Assembly: GCA_030432035.1 (NCBI GenBank)
Contig: JAUIHO010000003.1
Coordinates: 1-53,343 of the forward strand
Source: Phycisphaerae bacterium
GTDB lineage: Bacteria; Planctomycetota; Phycisphaerae; UBA1845; UTPLA1
DNA: 53,343 bases
Direction of reading: 5' to 3'
The translations under genes and the position numbers were made by a program. Positions 18,395 through 27,104 of this stretch are shown here, one piece after another. The stretch's first letter is position 1; each line of letters begins with the position of its first letter. The notes below the pieces were generated by a model. That model saw only the letters and a program-made list of their open reading frames with translations, did no database searches and was not told the origin of the DNA.

Positions 18395-21163
18395 TTACTC
18401 CGCGTCTGTTTGATCTGCAATTCGCTTCTTCAAATTCGCCAACACCTGCAACGCTTCCATCGGCGTGGTTTCGTCGATTCGCACGTCGGCCAGTTCATCG
18501 AGCAGCGATTGCAATTGCGGGTGCATCGTCGCGGCTGGGGTGGCGGGTTCGTCGCTTCCAAATAGCAACATCTGATCCGGATCGTGATCGCCCGGGTTGG
18601 CAGCAACGGCTGAGCGCTGTTCGAGTTGCGCCAAAATCGTTTCGCTGCGGCGCGTCACGCTCTTCGGCAGGCCCGCCATCTCGGCCACATGCACGCCGTA
18701 ACTTCGATTGGCAACACCGGGAATGATCTTGTGCAGAAACGCAATCTCGCGACCGCTACCGTCGGGGCGCAGCGCTTCGCTCACGGCAACGTTGAAGTTT
18801 CGCACGTGCGGCAAACGCTCGGCCAGGTCGGTCAGCTCGTGATAGTGCGTCGCAAACAGCGTGCGGCAGCCGATGCGCTTGGCGACGTGCTCGGTAATCG
18901 CCCACGCGAGAGATAAGCCATCGTACGTACTCGTGCCGCGCCCAATCTCATCGAGAATAACGAGCGATTGTGCCGTCGCGTTATGCAGAATGCGCGCCGT
19001 TTCAACCATCTCGACCATAAACGTCGAATGACCGCGCGCGAGTTCGTCGCTCGCGCCGACGCGGGCGAAGATACGATCGACGGGGCTGAGCCGCATCGAC
19101 TGCGCCGGCACAAAGCTGCCTGTCTGCGCCAATAGCGTGAGCAGCGCGACTTGGCGGATGTAGGTCGACTTACCCGCCATATTCGGGCCGGTGAGTATCA
19201 ACAAGCGTGCGTCGTCGGCAGCAAGCGCACAATCGTTGGGCACAAAGCGTTCGGCCAGCGTGCGATCCAACACCGGGTGCCGGCCTTCGACGATATCGAG
19301 CGTGAGTTCGTTTTCGCTTTCGATTAACTCGGGCACGACGTAACCGCGTTGCCGGGCCAATTCGGCAAAGCCGGCCAACACATCGAGATTGGCAAGGGCG
19401 TCGGCGGCCTGTTGCAACGGGCCGAGCTGCGCTGTGACTTGTTCGCGCAGGGCGGTGAACAAATCCTGCTCGCGCGCCTTGGCGCGATCGGCAGCCGTCA
19501 GCACTTCGTTCTCGTGATCTTTGAGCTCGCTGGTGATGTAGCGCTCGGCGTTGCGGACCGTCTGCTTACGCGTGTAACGATCGGGCACGCGCTCGCGATG
19601 TTGGTGCGTGACTTCGATGTAATAACCGAAGACCGAGTTGTATCCGATCTTGAGCGTGGATATGCCCGTCTTCTCGGCTTCGGCGGCTTGATACTCTGCC
19701 AGCCAAGCCGCGCCGTCGCTCTCGATACTACGCAGGCGATCGAGTTCGGCATCGACACCGCCGGCAATGTAGCCGCCGTCGCGCTGAATGGGTGGCGCTT
19801 CTTCGATCAGTGTGGCGCAAATCGTCGCACCGATATTGGCCATGCCGTCGAGAGACTGTCGAATGGCTTCGAGCAGATCGGCGTCATCTTGCTGAATCGG
19901 TGCGGCGATGGCGTCGCGGAGCGTATCGAGCGCCTGCAGCGTATCGCCCAATGCCCGCAAATCGCGCGGCGAAACGCGGCCCACACCGAGCCGACCGAGG
20001 ATGCGCTCGACGTCACCGAACTCACGCAGTGACGCGCGAATCCGCTTGAGTCGTTCGGGTTGATCGCGTAAGTCGGCAATGGCCCGTTGCCGCGCGCGAA
20101 TCGCATCGACTTTTCGCAACGGGAAGCACAACCATTCGCGCAGTCGCCGAGCGCCCATCGGGTTGGCCGTTTCATCGACGGCGGCCAGCAGTGTGCCCTC
20201 GCGGCTGCCGTCGCGCAGGGCGGTTTCGACTTCGAGCGAACGCAACGTGACCTGATCGAGCATCAAACAATGGCTCGATTGGGCGGGAAGCAACTTGGCA
20301 ATGTGCGCGAGGCTACTGCGCTGCGTCTCACCGAGGTAGTCGAGCACGGCACCTGCCGCGCGCAGCGACGCGTCGAAGCTATCGAACCCAAACCCGGCAA
20401 GCGAACTCACACCGAAATGGTCGGTCAGCGTTTTCTCGGCGTGGCGTTTTTCAAACGTGTGTGCGGCGCGTGGCGAAACGACGGTCCGAAGATGCGCCGC
20501 AAGATCGGCATCGAGCGGACATGCATGCGCGTCGTCGAGTTCGGGGATCAATACCTCTGCCGCGCCGACGCGTGCCAGATGATCTTCGAGCGCCGTTCGG
20601 TCGATCATCTCGGCGGCGAAGCGACCGCTGGCGAGTTCGAGTGTGGCAATGCCAAATTGGCTAGCGCTCCAACTAGCGGTGCGCGGGCAGAGCGCGACCA
20701 ACACGTTCGCGCGCGTGGCGTGCAGCAGCGCGTCGTCGGTAAGCGTGCCGGGCGTGATGATGCGTTGCACCGCGCGCTTGACGACGCCCTTAGCCGTCTT
20801 TGGGTCTTCGATTTGTTCGCTGATGGCAACCTTGAAGCCCGCTTTTACGAGGCGTGCGATGTAACCTTCGGCAGCGTGATAGGGCACGCCCGCCATCGGG
20901 ATCGGATCGTCGCCGCTTTTGTTGCGTGCCGTGAGCGTGAGGCCCAGCGCTTTGGCGACGACAGCGGCGTCGTCGTAGAACACTTCATAAAAATCGCCCA
21001 TGCGAAAAAGCAGCAGGGCGTCGCCAACCTCAACCTTTTGGTCGAGATATTGCTGCATCGCGGGCGTAGGGCCGGCGGCTTTTTTCGCGGTTTTCTTGGC
21101 GGCGGCGGCCGGTTTGCTCGTGCGGCTGCTCTTGCCGGGTTGTTTGGGGGCTTTGGTGGGCAA
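18395..21163 (-). CDS. mutS: DNA mismatch repair protein MutS
   Basis: A 922-residue MutS. An Ala/Lys/Pro-rich basic N-terminal extension of about 33 residues precedes the mismatch-recognition domain, whose Phe-x-Glu motif is in MGDFYEVFYDDAA. The connector, lever and clamp domains follow, then the ATPase with Walker A GPNMAGKSTYIRQVA, a Walker B region with LVILDEIGRGTSTYDG, and a C-terminal HtH/tetramer region. The start is TTG at 21163 with GGAG six bases before it. A start at the later Met near MQQYLDQ would remove only the extension. The basic extension is unusual and could be a DNA or clamp tether. No mutL is in the window. Confidence 0.97.
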   Translation of the reverse strand: MPTKAPKQPGKSSRTSKPAAAAKKTAKKAAGPTPAMQQYLDQKVEVGDALLLFRMGDFYEVFYDDAAVVAKALGLTLTARNKSGDDPIPMAGVPYHAAEGYIARLVKAGFKVAISEQIEDPKTAKGVVKRAVQRIITPGTLTDDALLHATRANVLVALCPRTASWSASQFGIATLELASGRFAAEMIDRTALEDHLARVGAAEVLIPELDDAHACPLDADLAAHLRTVVSPRAAHTFEKRHAEKTLTDHFGVSSLAGFGFDSFDASLRAAGAVLDYLGETQRSSLAHIAKLLPAQSSHCLMLDQVTLRSLEVETALRDGSREGTLLAAVDETANPMGARRLREWLCFPLRKVDAIRARQRAIADLRDQPERLKRIRASLREFGDVERILGRLGVGRVSPRDLRALGDTLQALDTLRDAIAAPIQQDDADLLEAIRQSLDGMANIGATICATLIEEAPPIQRDGGYIAGGVDAELDRLRSIESDGAAWLAEYQAAEAEKTGISTLKIGYNSVFGYYIEVTHQHRERVPDRYTRKQTVRNAERYITSELKDHENEVLTAADRAKAREQDLFTALREQVTAQLGPLQQAADALANLDVLAGFAELARQRGYVVPELIESENELTLDIVEGRHPVLDRTLAERFVPNDCALAADDARLLILTGPNMAGKSTYIRQVALLTLLAQTGSFVPAQSMRLSPVDRIFARVGASDELARGHSTFMVEMVETARILHNATAQSLVILDEIGRGTSTYDGLSLAWAITEHVAKRIGCRTLFATHYHELTDLAERLPHVRNFNVAVSEALRPDGSGREIAFLHKIIPGVANRSYGVHVAEMAGLPKSVTRRSETILAQLEQRSAVAANPGDHDPDQMLLFGSDEPATPAATMHPQLQSLLDELADVRIDETTPMEALQVLANLKKRIADQTDAE

Positions 21164-21315
21164 GCAAGGCTCCGAAGAATTCGTTACACACGTCGAATGA
21201 TTGCGTCGGTCTGCCGAAACGGCATTTTCGTATCTTCAATCTCTCGTTGATCATATGCGAAGCAGGCGATTTGTGGTTGAATGCGACTACGATTTCGCGA
21301 GGCAAAAATCACAGC

Positions 21316-21825
21316 ATGGATATCAGCATTCTTAGCACCGGCGGCACGATCGAGAAGACCTACGACGAGACCGATGGGTCGATGCGTAACGTCAAATCGG
21401 TACTCGACGACATTTTGCTCCGGCTGCGATTGTTTAACCTGAACATTCGCCACACCAATTTAATGTCGAAGGATTCGTTGCATCTGACCGACGAAGATCG
21501 CGGCATCATTCTTGCGGCCGTGCGATACGCGATGGGGCAGGCCGACGCAATTATCGTCGTGCACGGCACCGATACGTTGAGCACGACGGGCGAATTGCTC
21601 GTGCGCGAGTTGCCAGACATTACTAAGCCGGTGATTCTGACGGGCGCGATGCGGCCGTACGAGTTTCGCGATACCGACGCGATCCAGAATTTGACCGAGT
21701 CGCTTCTGGCGTGCCGATTGGTGTCGCCGGGCGTGTATGTGGCGATGCACAACCGCGTGCTGCAGTTCCCCGGTGTAACCAAAGACCGCAAGCGGCTGAC
21801 GTTTGTGAAGGGTGCAGAGGATTAG
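21316..21825 (+). CDS. short asparaginase-domain protein
   Basis: A 169-residue protein that matches only the N-terminal domain of type I/II L-asparaginases. It has both catalytic threonine motifs: STGGTIEKTY near the start and VHGTDTL near residue 80, followed by KPVILTGAMRPYEF. Full asparaginases are about 330 residues with a second C-terminal domain that is absent here. Free-standing proteins of this length exist in other bacteria, so this is probably a natural short family, not a truncation. The open frame starts at 21247, but homology begins at the ATG at 21316. Hydrolysis of an amide is plausible; the substrate is not proven. Confidence 0.85.
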   Translation: MDISILSTGGTIEKTYDETDGSMRNVKSVLDDILLRLRLFNLNIRHTNLMSKDSLHLTDEDRGIILAAVRYAMGQADAIIVVHGTDTLSTTGELLVRELPDITKPVILTGAMRPYEFRDTDAIQNLTESLLACRLVSPGVYVAMHNRVLQFPGVTKDRKRLTFVKGAED

Positions 21826-21839
21826 AGGGTCTAAGTTTT

Positions 21840-21872
21840 CCCCTCCCTTGCAGGGAGGGGTTAGGGGAGGGT
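21840..21872 (+). repeat. G/C-rich palindrome after the asparaginase-domain gene
   Basis: A perfect 8-bp inverted repeat (CCCCTCCC TTGCA GGGAGGGG) at 21840-21860 is followed by TTAGGGGAGGGT. This pattern is typical of small mobile-like palindromes scattered between genes in many bacteria. It lies 15 bases after the stop codon. There is no T-run, so terminator function is doubtful. Confidence 0.65.
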
Positions 21873-22040
21873 TGCATTCTCAAAGGAAACCCAAATCGTT
21901 GCGAGCAATCTAAAAAGCAGCTCGCGGTTTGTGGACAGCCTTAATTGGAGCGACTGTTCCGTATGCCTAAATTTAGTTTCGGCCTGGATTAGCCGCCAAC
22001 TATTCTGACGTTTTGACGTCTCGACTTTTCGACGTTTCCC

Positions 22041-22991
22041 ATGATCGTATTGCAAAGTACCGCCGCAGTGATGAGCCAAGCCCGGCACGTTCGAATCAAT
22101 GATGCGGCCATTCGCACGTGGGCGCGCACCACGCCCGATGTGCAGCCTGCCGCCGCTTTCAAACGCGAGTTGTTAGCCGAGTTGCCTCCGCAGCGCGATG
22201 CGTTGGCAAATTTGATTCTGCTGATCTCGGCACTCAACTTCTCATTCTGGGGGGACGAACCGCTCAGCATTCAATGGCGCGGTCAAACCTACACCGGTTT
22301 CACGGCGATGCTGATCTCGATCACGATGGCCGCCAAGCACGATGCGTCCTGGTCGAAGCCCGAGTATTGGGTGTCGGCACCGCTCGACGAGTTGGAGCAA
22401 GTGCTGCAGGGACGGCATCAACTGCCGATGATGGACAAGCGGATTCAGATCGTGCGCGAGACCGGTCAAACGCTGATCGACCGCTTCGACGGCAAGTTCA
22501 CGTTTGCCCTGGATTCAATTAACGAGCGCGCATGGCCGTTGGCGGTATTGTTGATGACGAACTTCGATTCGTTTCGCGATGTCGCGTCGTTCGGCAACAC
22601 GCCGGTGTACTTTCTGAAGCGGGCGCAGATTTGTGCGTTGGATTTATCGCTCGCATACGAAGCCAACGGCCACTCGGGGCTCGTCGGCGTTGAAACGCTA
22701 ACGGCCTTTGCCGACTATCGAATTCCGCAGGCGCTGCGTCATTTGGGCATACTCGAACTGGATACGGATCTCGAAGCGCGCATCGAAGGCGGCGAGGAAC
22801 TTGCCAAGGACTGCGTCGAAGAAATCGAAATCCGCGCCGCCAGCGTTCGGGCCGTCGACATGATGCTGAGCGAATTGCATCACGTCGATCGTCGGGGCTG
22901 GACGTGGGAGATCGACGCCGCATTATGGGAATTGGCACGTAGCGACGCCGTGACGGTCGCACATCATCGGACGCGTACGGTGTTCTACTGA
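22041..22991 (+). CDS. queuosine salvage protein (DUF2419/Qng1 family)
   Basis: A 316-residue protein of the queuosine-5'-phosphate N-glycosylase (Qng1, DUF2419) family, which frees queuine from queuosine nucleotides for tRNA modification. Recognisable features are ISALNFSFWGD near the N-terminus, the central NFDSFRDVA, the AFADYRIPQALRHLG segment and the C-terminal HHRTRTVFY, all typical of the family. The length is normal. The start at 22041 has no ribosome site; an internal Met at residue 11 is possible. No queuine transporter or tgt gene is in the window. Assignment is by family memory, not by search. Confidence 0.85.
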   Translation: MIVLQSTAAVMSQARHVRINDAAIRTWARTTPDVQPAAAFKRELLAELPPQRDALANLILLISALNFSFWGDEPLSIQWRGQTYTGFTAMLISITMAAKHDASWSKPEYWVSAPLDELEQVLQGRHQLPMMDKRIQIVRETGQTLIDRFDGKFTFALDSINERAWPLAVLLMTNFDSFRDVASFGNTPVYFLKRAQICALDLSLAYEANGHSGLVGVETLTAFADYRIPQALRHLGILELDTDLEARIEGGEELAKDCVEEIEIRAASVRAVDMMLSELHHVDRRGWTWEIDAALWELARSDAVTVAHHRTRTVFY

Positions 22992-23076
22992 CTCTCGGTT
23001 CTAGGCCGGAAGTTCATTCGTTGCTCAACGTGACCGAAAGACCGATAGACGGGGCTACCACACAGAGGTGATTCAA

Positions 23077-24996
23077 ATGTTGATTCGAAACGGGCTGATC
23101 ATTGGAGTTGCACTAAGCGTCGCAGTAATGCCTACCGGCTGCGATAAATCGACTACTTCGCCGCCCGAGCGAGCTGGATCGTCGTCCGGCATCGAATCAG
23201 AAAATCGAGTTAGTCCAAAGGACGACCCAGATTCGGAAACACCGACAGTTGAAAGCGAGTCGTCAGCGTCGACGACAGGCGGCGTGGACGTCGCTGAAAA
23301 GCCGTCGATACGTGAATCGAAAGCAACGGAGGTGTCGGGCGTACCGATGGTCGCGCTCGACCAAGTTCCGGAACAACGGCGACCGCAATTTGAATTTGCG
23401 CAAGAACAGGTTCGTGATGCGCCCAAAAGTACCGATCGCATCTGCGACTTGGGGTTGCATTACTTGGCATTCGGATTCAATGACGAGGCCGTGACATGTT
23501 TTTCTATCGCGATCGAGCAACAACCGATGGCGATGCGATTTCATTACTTTCGTGCACTCGCATTCGAAGCGTCAGATTTGACAGCAAAGGCTCGGGAAGA
23601 TTTCGAACGGGCGCTGGAGTTGGCCCCGGAGTATGTTCCCGCATACGTACGATTGGGAATGATCGTTCAAGAAACTGACTTGAAACGTGCCGCCGCGCTG
23701 TTCGAACAAGCGACGCGGCGCGACGGGAATGACGCGCTGGCCTGGTTCGGTCGCGGGCAGGTTGCGCATCGAGAGGGTAAGACAGACGACGCGATCGCCC
23801 ATTGGCAAAAAGCGATTGCCTTACAACCGGACTATGCCGACGCTCAGGCAGCGCTGTCGGATGCGTACGAAGGGCAAGGCAAAAAGGATTTAGCTCAGAA
23901 ACATCGCCGGCGCGCCGAACTCGGTGGAAAGCCGGTTGTTCAAAACGACCCACTGGCGTTTCAAGTGACTCGACGGACGCGCGATCAGGATTCGATCGCG
24001 CTCGAAGCGGTGGAAATGGCACGCAAGGGCCATCCGATCACGGCGGCTCGTTACTTGGAAGCGGCTCAATTTCACGGAATTGAGTCTGAGTCGATTCGCC
24101 TTGCGCTCGGCGGCATCTATTTGGATGCCGGCAAAACCGAAGAGGCGATCGGTCAGTTCTTGTCAGCGATGCGGTCGTACCCGGACTCCGTTGACGTCAA
24201 ATTGGCACTTGCTCGCGCCTATGCTGAGGGTGGGATGACGACGCGCAGCTTTGCGTTGTTTGACGAGTTGATGTCGAGCAATTCCGAATCCGCCAAGGTG
24301 TTGATGGAACGTGGCCGACTGTATGCACGGGAGGGTGAGCCGCAAAAGGCGCTCGCCGATTTGCGCAAGGCGGCGGATTTAGATCCGAAAGATGCCGCTG
24401 TTTGGTTCGACCTGATCGAGCTGTTGCTGCTTATGAATGATGTCGACGGAGCCGAGCAGGCTTTGCGACAGGCACCGAACGAAGCGAACACGGCAGGGAG
24501 AAGGTTGTTATTTGAGGGAGCGGTGGCAGCGCGTCGCGGTGAAACCAGTTCTGCGGAATCAAAATGGCGCACGGCCATCGAGACGGAGCCAACCTTGGTG
24601 ATGGCCTACCAAAGCCTCGCACAGTCCATGCAGCAGCGCGGAAACGTCGCCGCCGCGTTAAAGGTCCTGCTCGCCGGCATCGAGCAGACGCCATCCGCGG
24701 CGGACTTACAGAATAATGCGGCATGGATACTCGCCACGGCAACAGATCAAAATCAGCGCGATGGCAAACTCGCATTGGAGCTAGCGACGCGCGCATGTGC
24801 ACTAACGGGAAATCGTCGGCATAATTTTGTGGGAACGTTGGCCGCCGCTCATGCGGAGACCGGTGATTTTAATGAAGCGGCTCGTCTCGCCGAAGTTGCC
24901 GCTCGATTGGCCGAGGCCGATGGTTTGACGGAGGTTGCCGAACAGCATCGCATGCGCAAGGCGCATTATGAAGACCAACAGCCGTGGCGACAATGA
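23077..24996 (+). CDS. TPR-repeat lipoprotein
   Basis: A 639-residue protein with a lipobox at residue 22 (MPTGC), a low-complexity Ser/Glu-rich spacer to about residue 100 and then TPR units to the end (for example FEQATRRDGNDALAWFGRG and HWQKAIALQPDYADAQAAL). The start is the ATG at 23077, with GAGGTG six bases upstream. The frame could open three codons earlier at a GTG. It should sit on the periplasmic face of a membrane as a scaffold. The gene stands alone. Partners are unknown. Confidence 0.88.
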   Translation: MLIRNGLIIGVALSVAVMPTGCDKSTTSPPERAGSSSGIESENRVSPKDDPDSETPTVESESSASTTGGVDVAEKPSIRESKATEVSGVPMVALDQVPEQRRPQFEFAQEQVRDAPKSTDRICDLGLHYLAFGFNDEAVTCFSIAIEQQPMAMRFHYFRALAFEASDLTAKAREDFERALELAPEYVPAYVRLGMIVQETDLKRAAALFEQATRRDGNDALAWFGRGQVAHREGKTDDAIAHWQKAIALQPDYADAQAALSDAYEGQGKKDLAQKHRRRAELGGKPVVQNDPLAFQVTRRTRDQDSIALEAVEMARKGHPITAARYLEAAQFHGIESESIRLALGGIYLDAGKTEEAIGQFLSAMRSYPDSVDVKLALARAYAEGGMTTRSFALFDELMSSNSESAKVLMERGRLYAREGEPQKALADLRKAADLDPKDAAVWFDLIELLLLMNDVDGAEQALRQAPNEANTAGRRLLFEGAVAARRGETSSAESKWRTAIETEPTLVMAYQSLAQSMQQRGNVAAALKVLLAGIEQTPSAADLQNNAAWILATATDQNQRDGKLALELATRACALTGNRRHNFVGTLAAAHAETGDFNEAARLAEVAARLAEADGLTEVAEQHRMRKAHYEDQQPWRQ

Positions 24997-25443
24997 GAAG
25001 GTTTGAGACGGCGCCTATGAGTGGAGAGCTTGACGGCCGACTGTTCGATTGTTGATTAACCATGACGGCGATCTTTGGTAAGCCTCTATTTAGGTTACAC
25101 AAGAGCCGTCCCACCAGTATTCACTTTAATCCGATTTCATTTTACATTTTGTGACCAGGGCAAGGAGCACTTTCTGACACGCCGAGAATCACGTTGTCTG
25201 GTTGAAATACAACCTCAGCAGCCGGATACATCGATTGGAATTGGCATCCAAAAGAGACGGTGATGGTTTCGGCGTTGCGGGGCGCATATTCCAAATAACC
25301 ATACGCTGACTTCGTTGTGCCACACCTCTGATTTTCCGCGTTACTTTAGGATTTCCCCTCCCGATAGGTTATCAACGATTCATGTATTGGATAGGTTCAT
25401 GAACGCGTGATGTGAGCCGGTCGATCTCACAAATTGAACTCGT
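24997..25443. other. intergenic region between the TPR lipoprotein and the first PEP-CTERM gene
   Basis: No intact gene was found. On the minus strand a frame without stops runs from about 25355 to a TAA at 25143 and reads like protein (for example AEVVFQPDNVILGVSES), but it has no credible start. It may be a gene remnant or chance. The two flanking genes are convergent. Confidence 0.4.
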
Positions 25444-25482
25444 AAAAAAAGAGCGGACCAACATAAGATGTCGGTCCGCTCT
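25444..25482 (-). terminator. intrinsic terminator of the first PEP-CTERM gene
   Basis: On the minus strand a perfect 10-bp stem (AGAGCGGACC / GGTCCGCTCT) with a 13-base loop is followed by TTTTTTT. It begins 34 bases after the stop codon of the PEP-CTERM gene. This is a textbook intrinsic terminator. Confidence 0.9.
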
Positions 25483-25516
25483 GAAGAATCAAACTAGCTG
25501 CGATATTGAGAATCGC

Positions 25517-26488
25517 TTAGCGACGGCGGCGGACGAGCACGATGCTGACGCCCATGCCGAGCAGAGCCAACGAGGTCGGCTCAGGAATGACGATGTATTC
25601 ACCGATCAGGTTTGCGCCGGCAATGTCATCGCTGGTATCGGCCGGGAAGTAAACGTTACCGCTCGTGGCACCGGCCAGCAATTCGGCGTAAGCGCCGGAC
25701 GAAATCGTCCAAGTGCCCGAGCCGGAGAATGCGGTTGCTCCAGCCGTGAACGTCGAACTTGGGTCGTCCGTGTAGCTGTAAACGTTGAGGCCAGAATCAC
25801 CACCAAACCCGCGGAACAACACCGGCGAATTATCCGACAGGTTGTTGGCCGACGTCAGGTCACCACCACCGGATGCACCCAAGCTGCTGGTGCCGGGGCC
25901 GAAGATACCGTCGAGGTAAAATCCGGTGCTGTCAGAGCCGGAGGCATCGACTGCCGACAAACCGCCAGTTGCAGTGATCGTGACTTGATCCGGCACGCTA
26001 ACGTCCACAATCAAAACAACTTCGGAAGGTGGCGGGGGGACGCCTGCGTTAAAGGTAAAGTCGATGTTGTCCCAAATAGCGTCGGCCATGCCGTCGCTAC
26101 CGTCGTCAAAACTCTCATCGAACTCAAACGTCCAGAGGCCTGCCGGGTCGCCTGCGCCGTTAAACGCGTTTGAGCTTCCCGAAAAGGGGACTGTGCCCAC
26201 AAAGCCACTGCCCGAGCCAAGCTGGATTGTGGCGTTGCCCAATGGGCTGGTAATGTTTACTTCGGCTTCGCTTCCGAACGTACCGGTATTGATTTCCGTG
26301 AGGAGACCATCCCAATCGATCGAACCCAGCGTGTAGCCGCCGGTAAGGGTGCACGAAGCCGTATTCGCCGTCGTGCCACCGCTCTCCACGGCCGTGAAGT
26401 TACAAAATTCCGGCTGTGCCTGTGCCGTGGATGACCACGCCAACAGGGCAGCCACGCCCAGACTCAAAAATCCTTTGCGAAAGCTCAT
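25517..26488 (-). CDS. PEP-CTERM secreted protein with extra N-terminal domain
   Basis: A 323-residue exported protein. It has a signal peptide (MSFRKGFLSLGVAALLAW, cleaved near AQA), an N-terminal beta-rich domain of about 130 residues that resembles a proprotein-convertase P-like sandwich (GLWTFEFDESFDDGSDG), then a second domain closely related to the neighbouring PEP-CTERM protein. It ends in the sorting signal IPEPTSLALLGMGVSIVLVRRRR-type (PEP, hydrophobic helix, Arg tail). Such signals are handled by exosortases; none is seen here. The ATG at 26488 has a strong GGAGGA eight bases upstream. The leader shares an exact 19-base block with the paralog. Surface or matrix role inferred. Confidence 0.9.
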   Translation of the reverse strand: MSFRKGFLSLGVAALLAWSSTAQAQPEFCNFTAVESGGTTANTASCTLTGGYTLGSIDWDGLLTEINTGTFGSEAEVNITSPLGNATIQLGSGSGFVGTVPFSGSSNAFNGAGDPAGLWTFEFDESFDDGSDGMADAIWDNIDFTFNAGVPPPPSEVVLIVDVSVPDQVTITATGGLSAVDASGSDSTGFYLDGIFGPGTSSLGASGGGDLTSANNLSDNSPVLFRGFGGDSGLNVYSYTDDPSSTFTAGATAFSGSGTWTISSGAYAELLAGATSGNVYFPADTSDDIAGANLIGEYIVIPEPTSLALLGMGVSIVLVRRRR

Positions 26489-27040
26489 ATGCCTTCTCCT
26501 CCAACTTCCTGCCCATACTTTTAGATAAGGGCGAACCATGGTGGTAGCCATCGGCACGTTTCTCACTGCAAACTCTGCGAGCGATTGCCGATTGACCCGA
26601 ATTGCAACGTCATTTTGGGGGCGGATGCGACGACCGAATGGTCGTTACAAAGGACGCTAAATCCCTCACTTGGCATCTTTCCCACTTAGACGGAAATCTA
26701 GATTAATCAAAGTTTTATCAAGAAACAAGAAAAAAGGCACAGAAAAGGCGCTAAACGCAGAAATTCTCGCGCGGCATGCTTCAGGTTGTGGTTTTTGACC
26801 GACTACCGGTTCGACGCTTCGACGTTATCGGGCAACTCTTTGGGCCGGATCAGGCCTCCGGATAGCAATTATTGGCCAGTTAATAGAATAGTAGTGGAGC
26901 ACTTGTTTGGGGAATTCCAATAAGTCGCCTCTGGCTCGCGGCTGAGGGATTCTTGCCATCTTGCCAAAGTTATTCCCATCTCGGTCGCTCTCGCAACAGG
27001 CGTGAAGCCGAATACCTCTCGGTGATTTCGGATCAATATA
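26489..27040. other. intergenic region between the two PEP-CTERM genes
   Basis: No gene was seen in about 550 bases. The stretch is locally AT-rich around 26690-26760. It contains a small dyad, ACGACC GAAT GGTCGT, at 26630-26645. The promoter of the first PEP-CTERM gene should lie here, but no clear -35/-10 pair was found. Confidence 0.5.
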
Positions 27041-27070
27041 AACCGGCAGCTCCGCATGGAACTGCCGGTT
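27041..27070 (-). terminator. hairpin after the second PEP-CTERM gene
   Basis: On the minus strand a 13-bp stem (AACCGGCAGTTCC / GGAGCTGCCGGTT, one G-T pair) with the loop ATGC lies 34 bases after the stop and is followed by TATATTGAT. The stem is strong. The T-run is weak. Confidence 0.7.
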
Positions 27071-27104
27071 CGACATGTCATGTCAGTTGGGCGAACGCGT
27101 GAGG

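Noticed and set aside
26825-27076. Minus-strand open frame of 83 codons between the PEP-CTERM genes
   Set aside because: Its composition is not protein-like, it has no ribosome site, and it overlaps the strong hairpin at 27041-27070.
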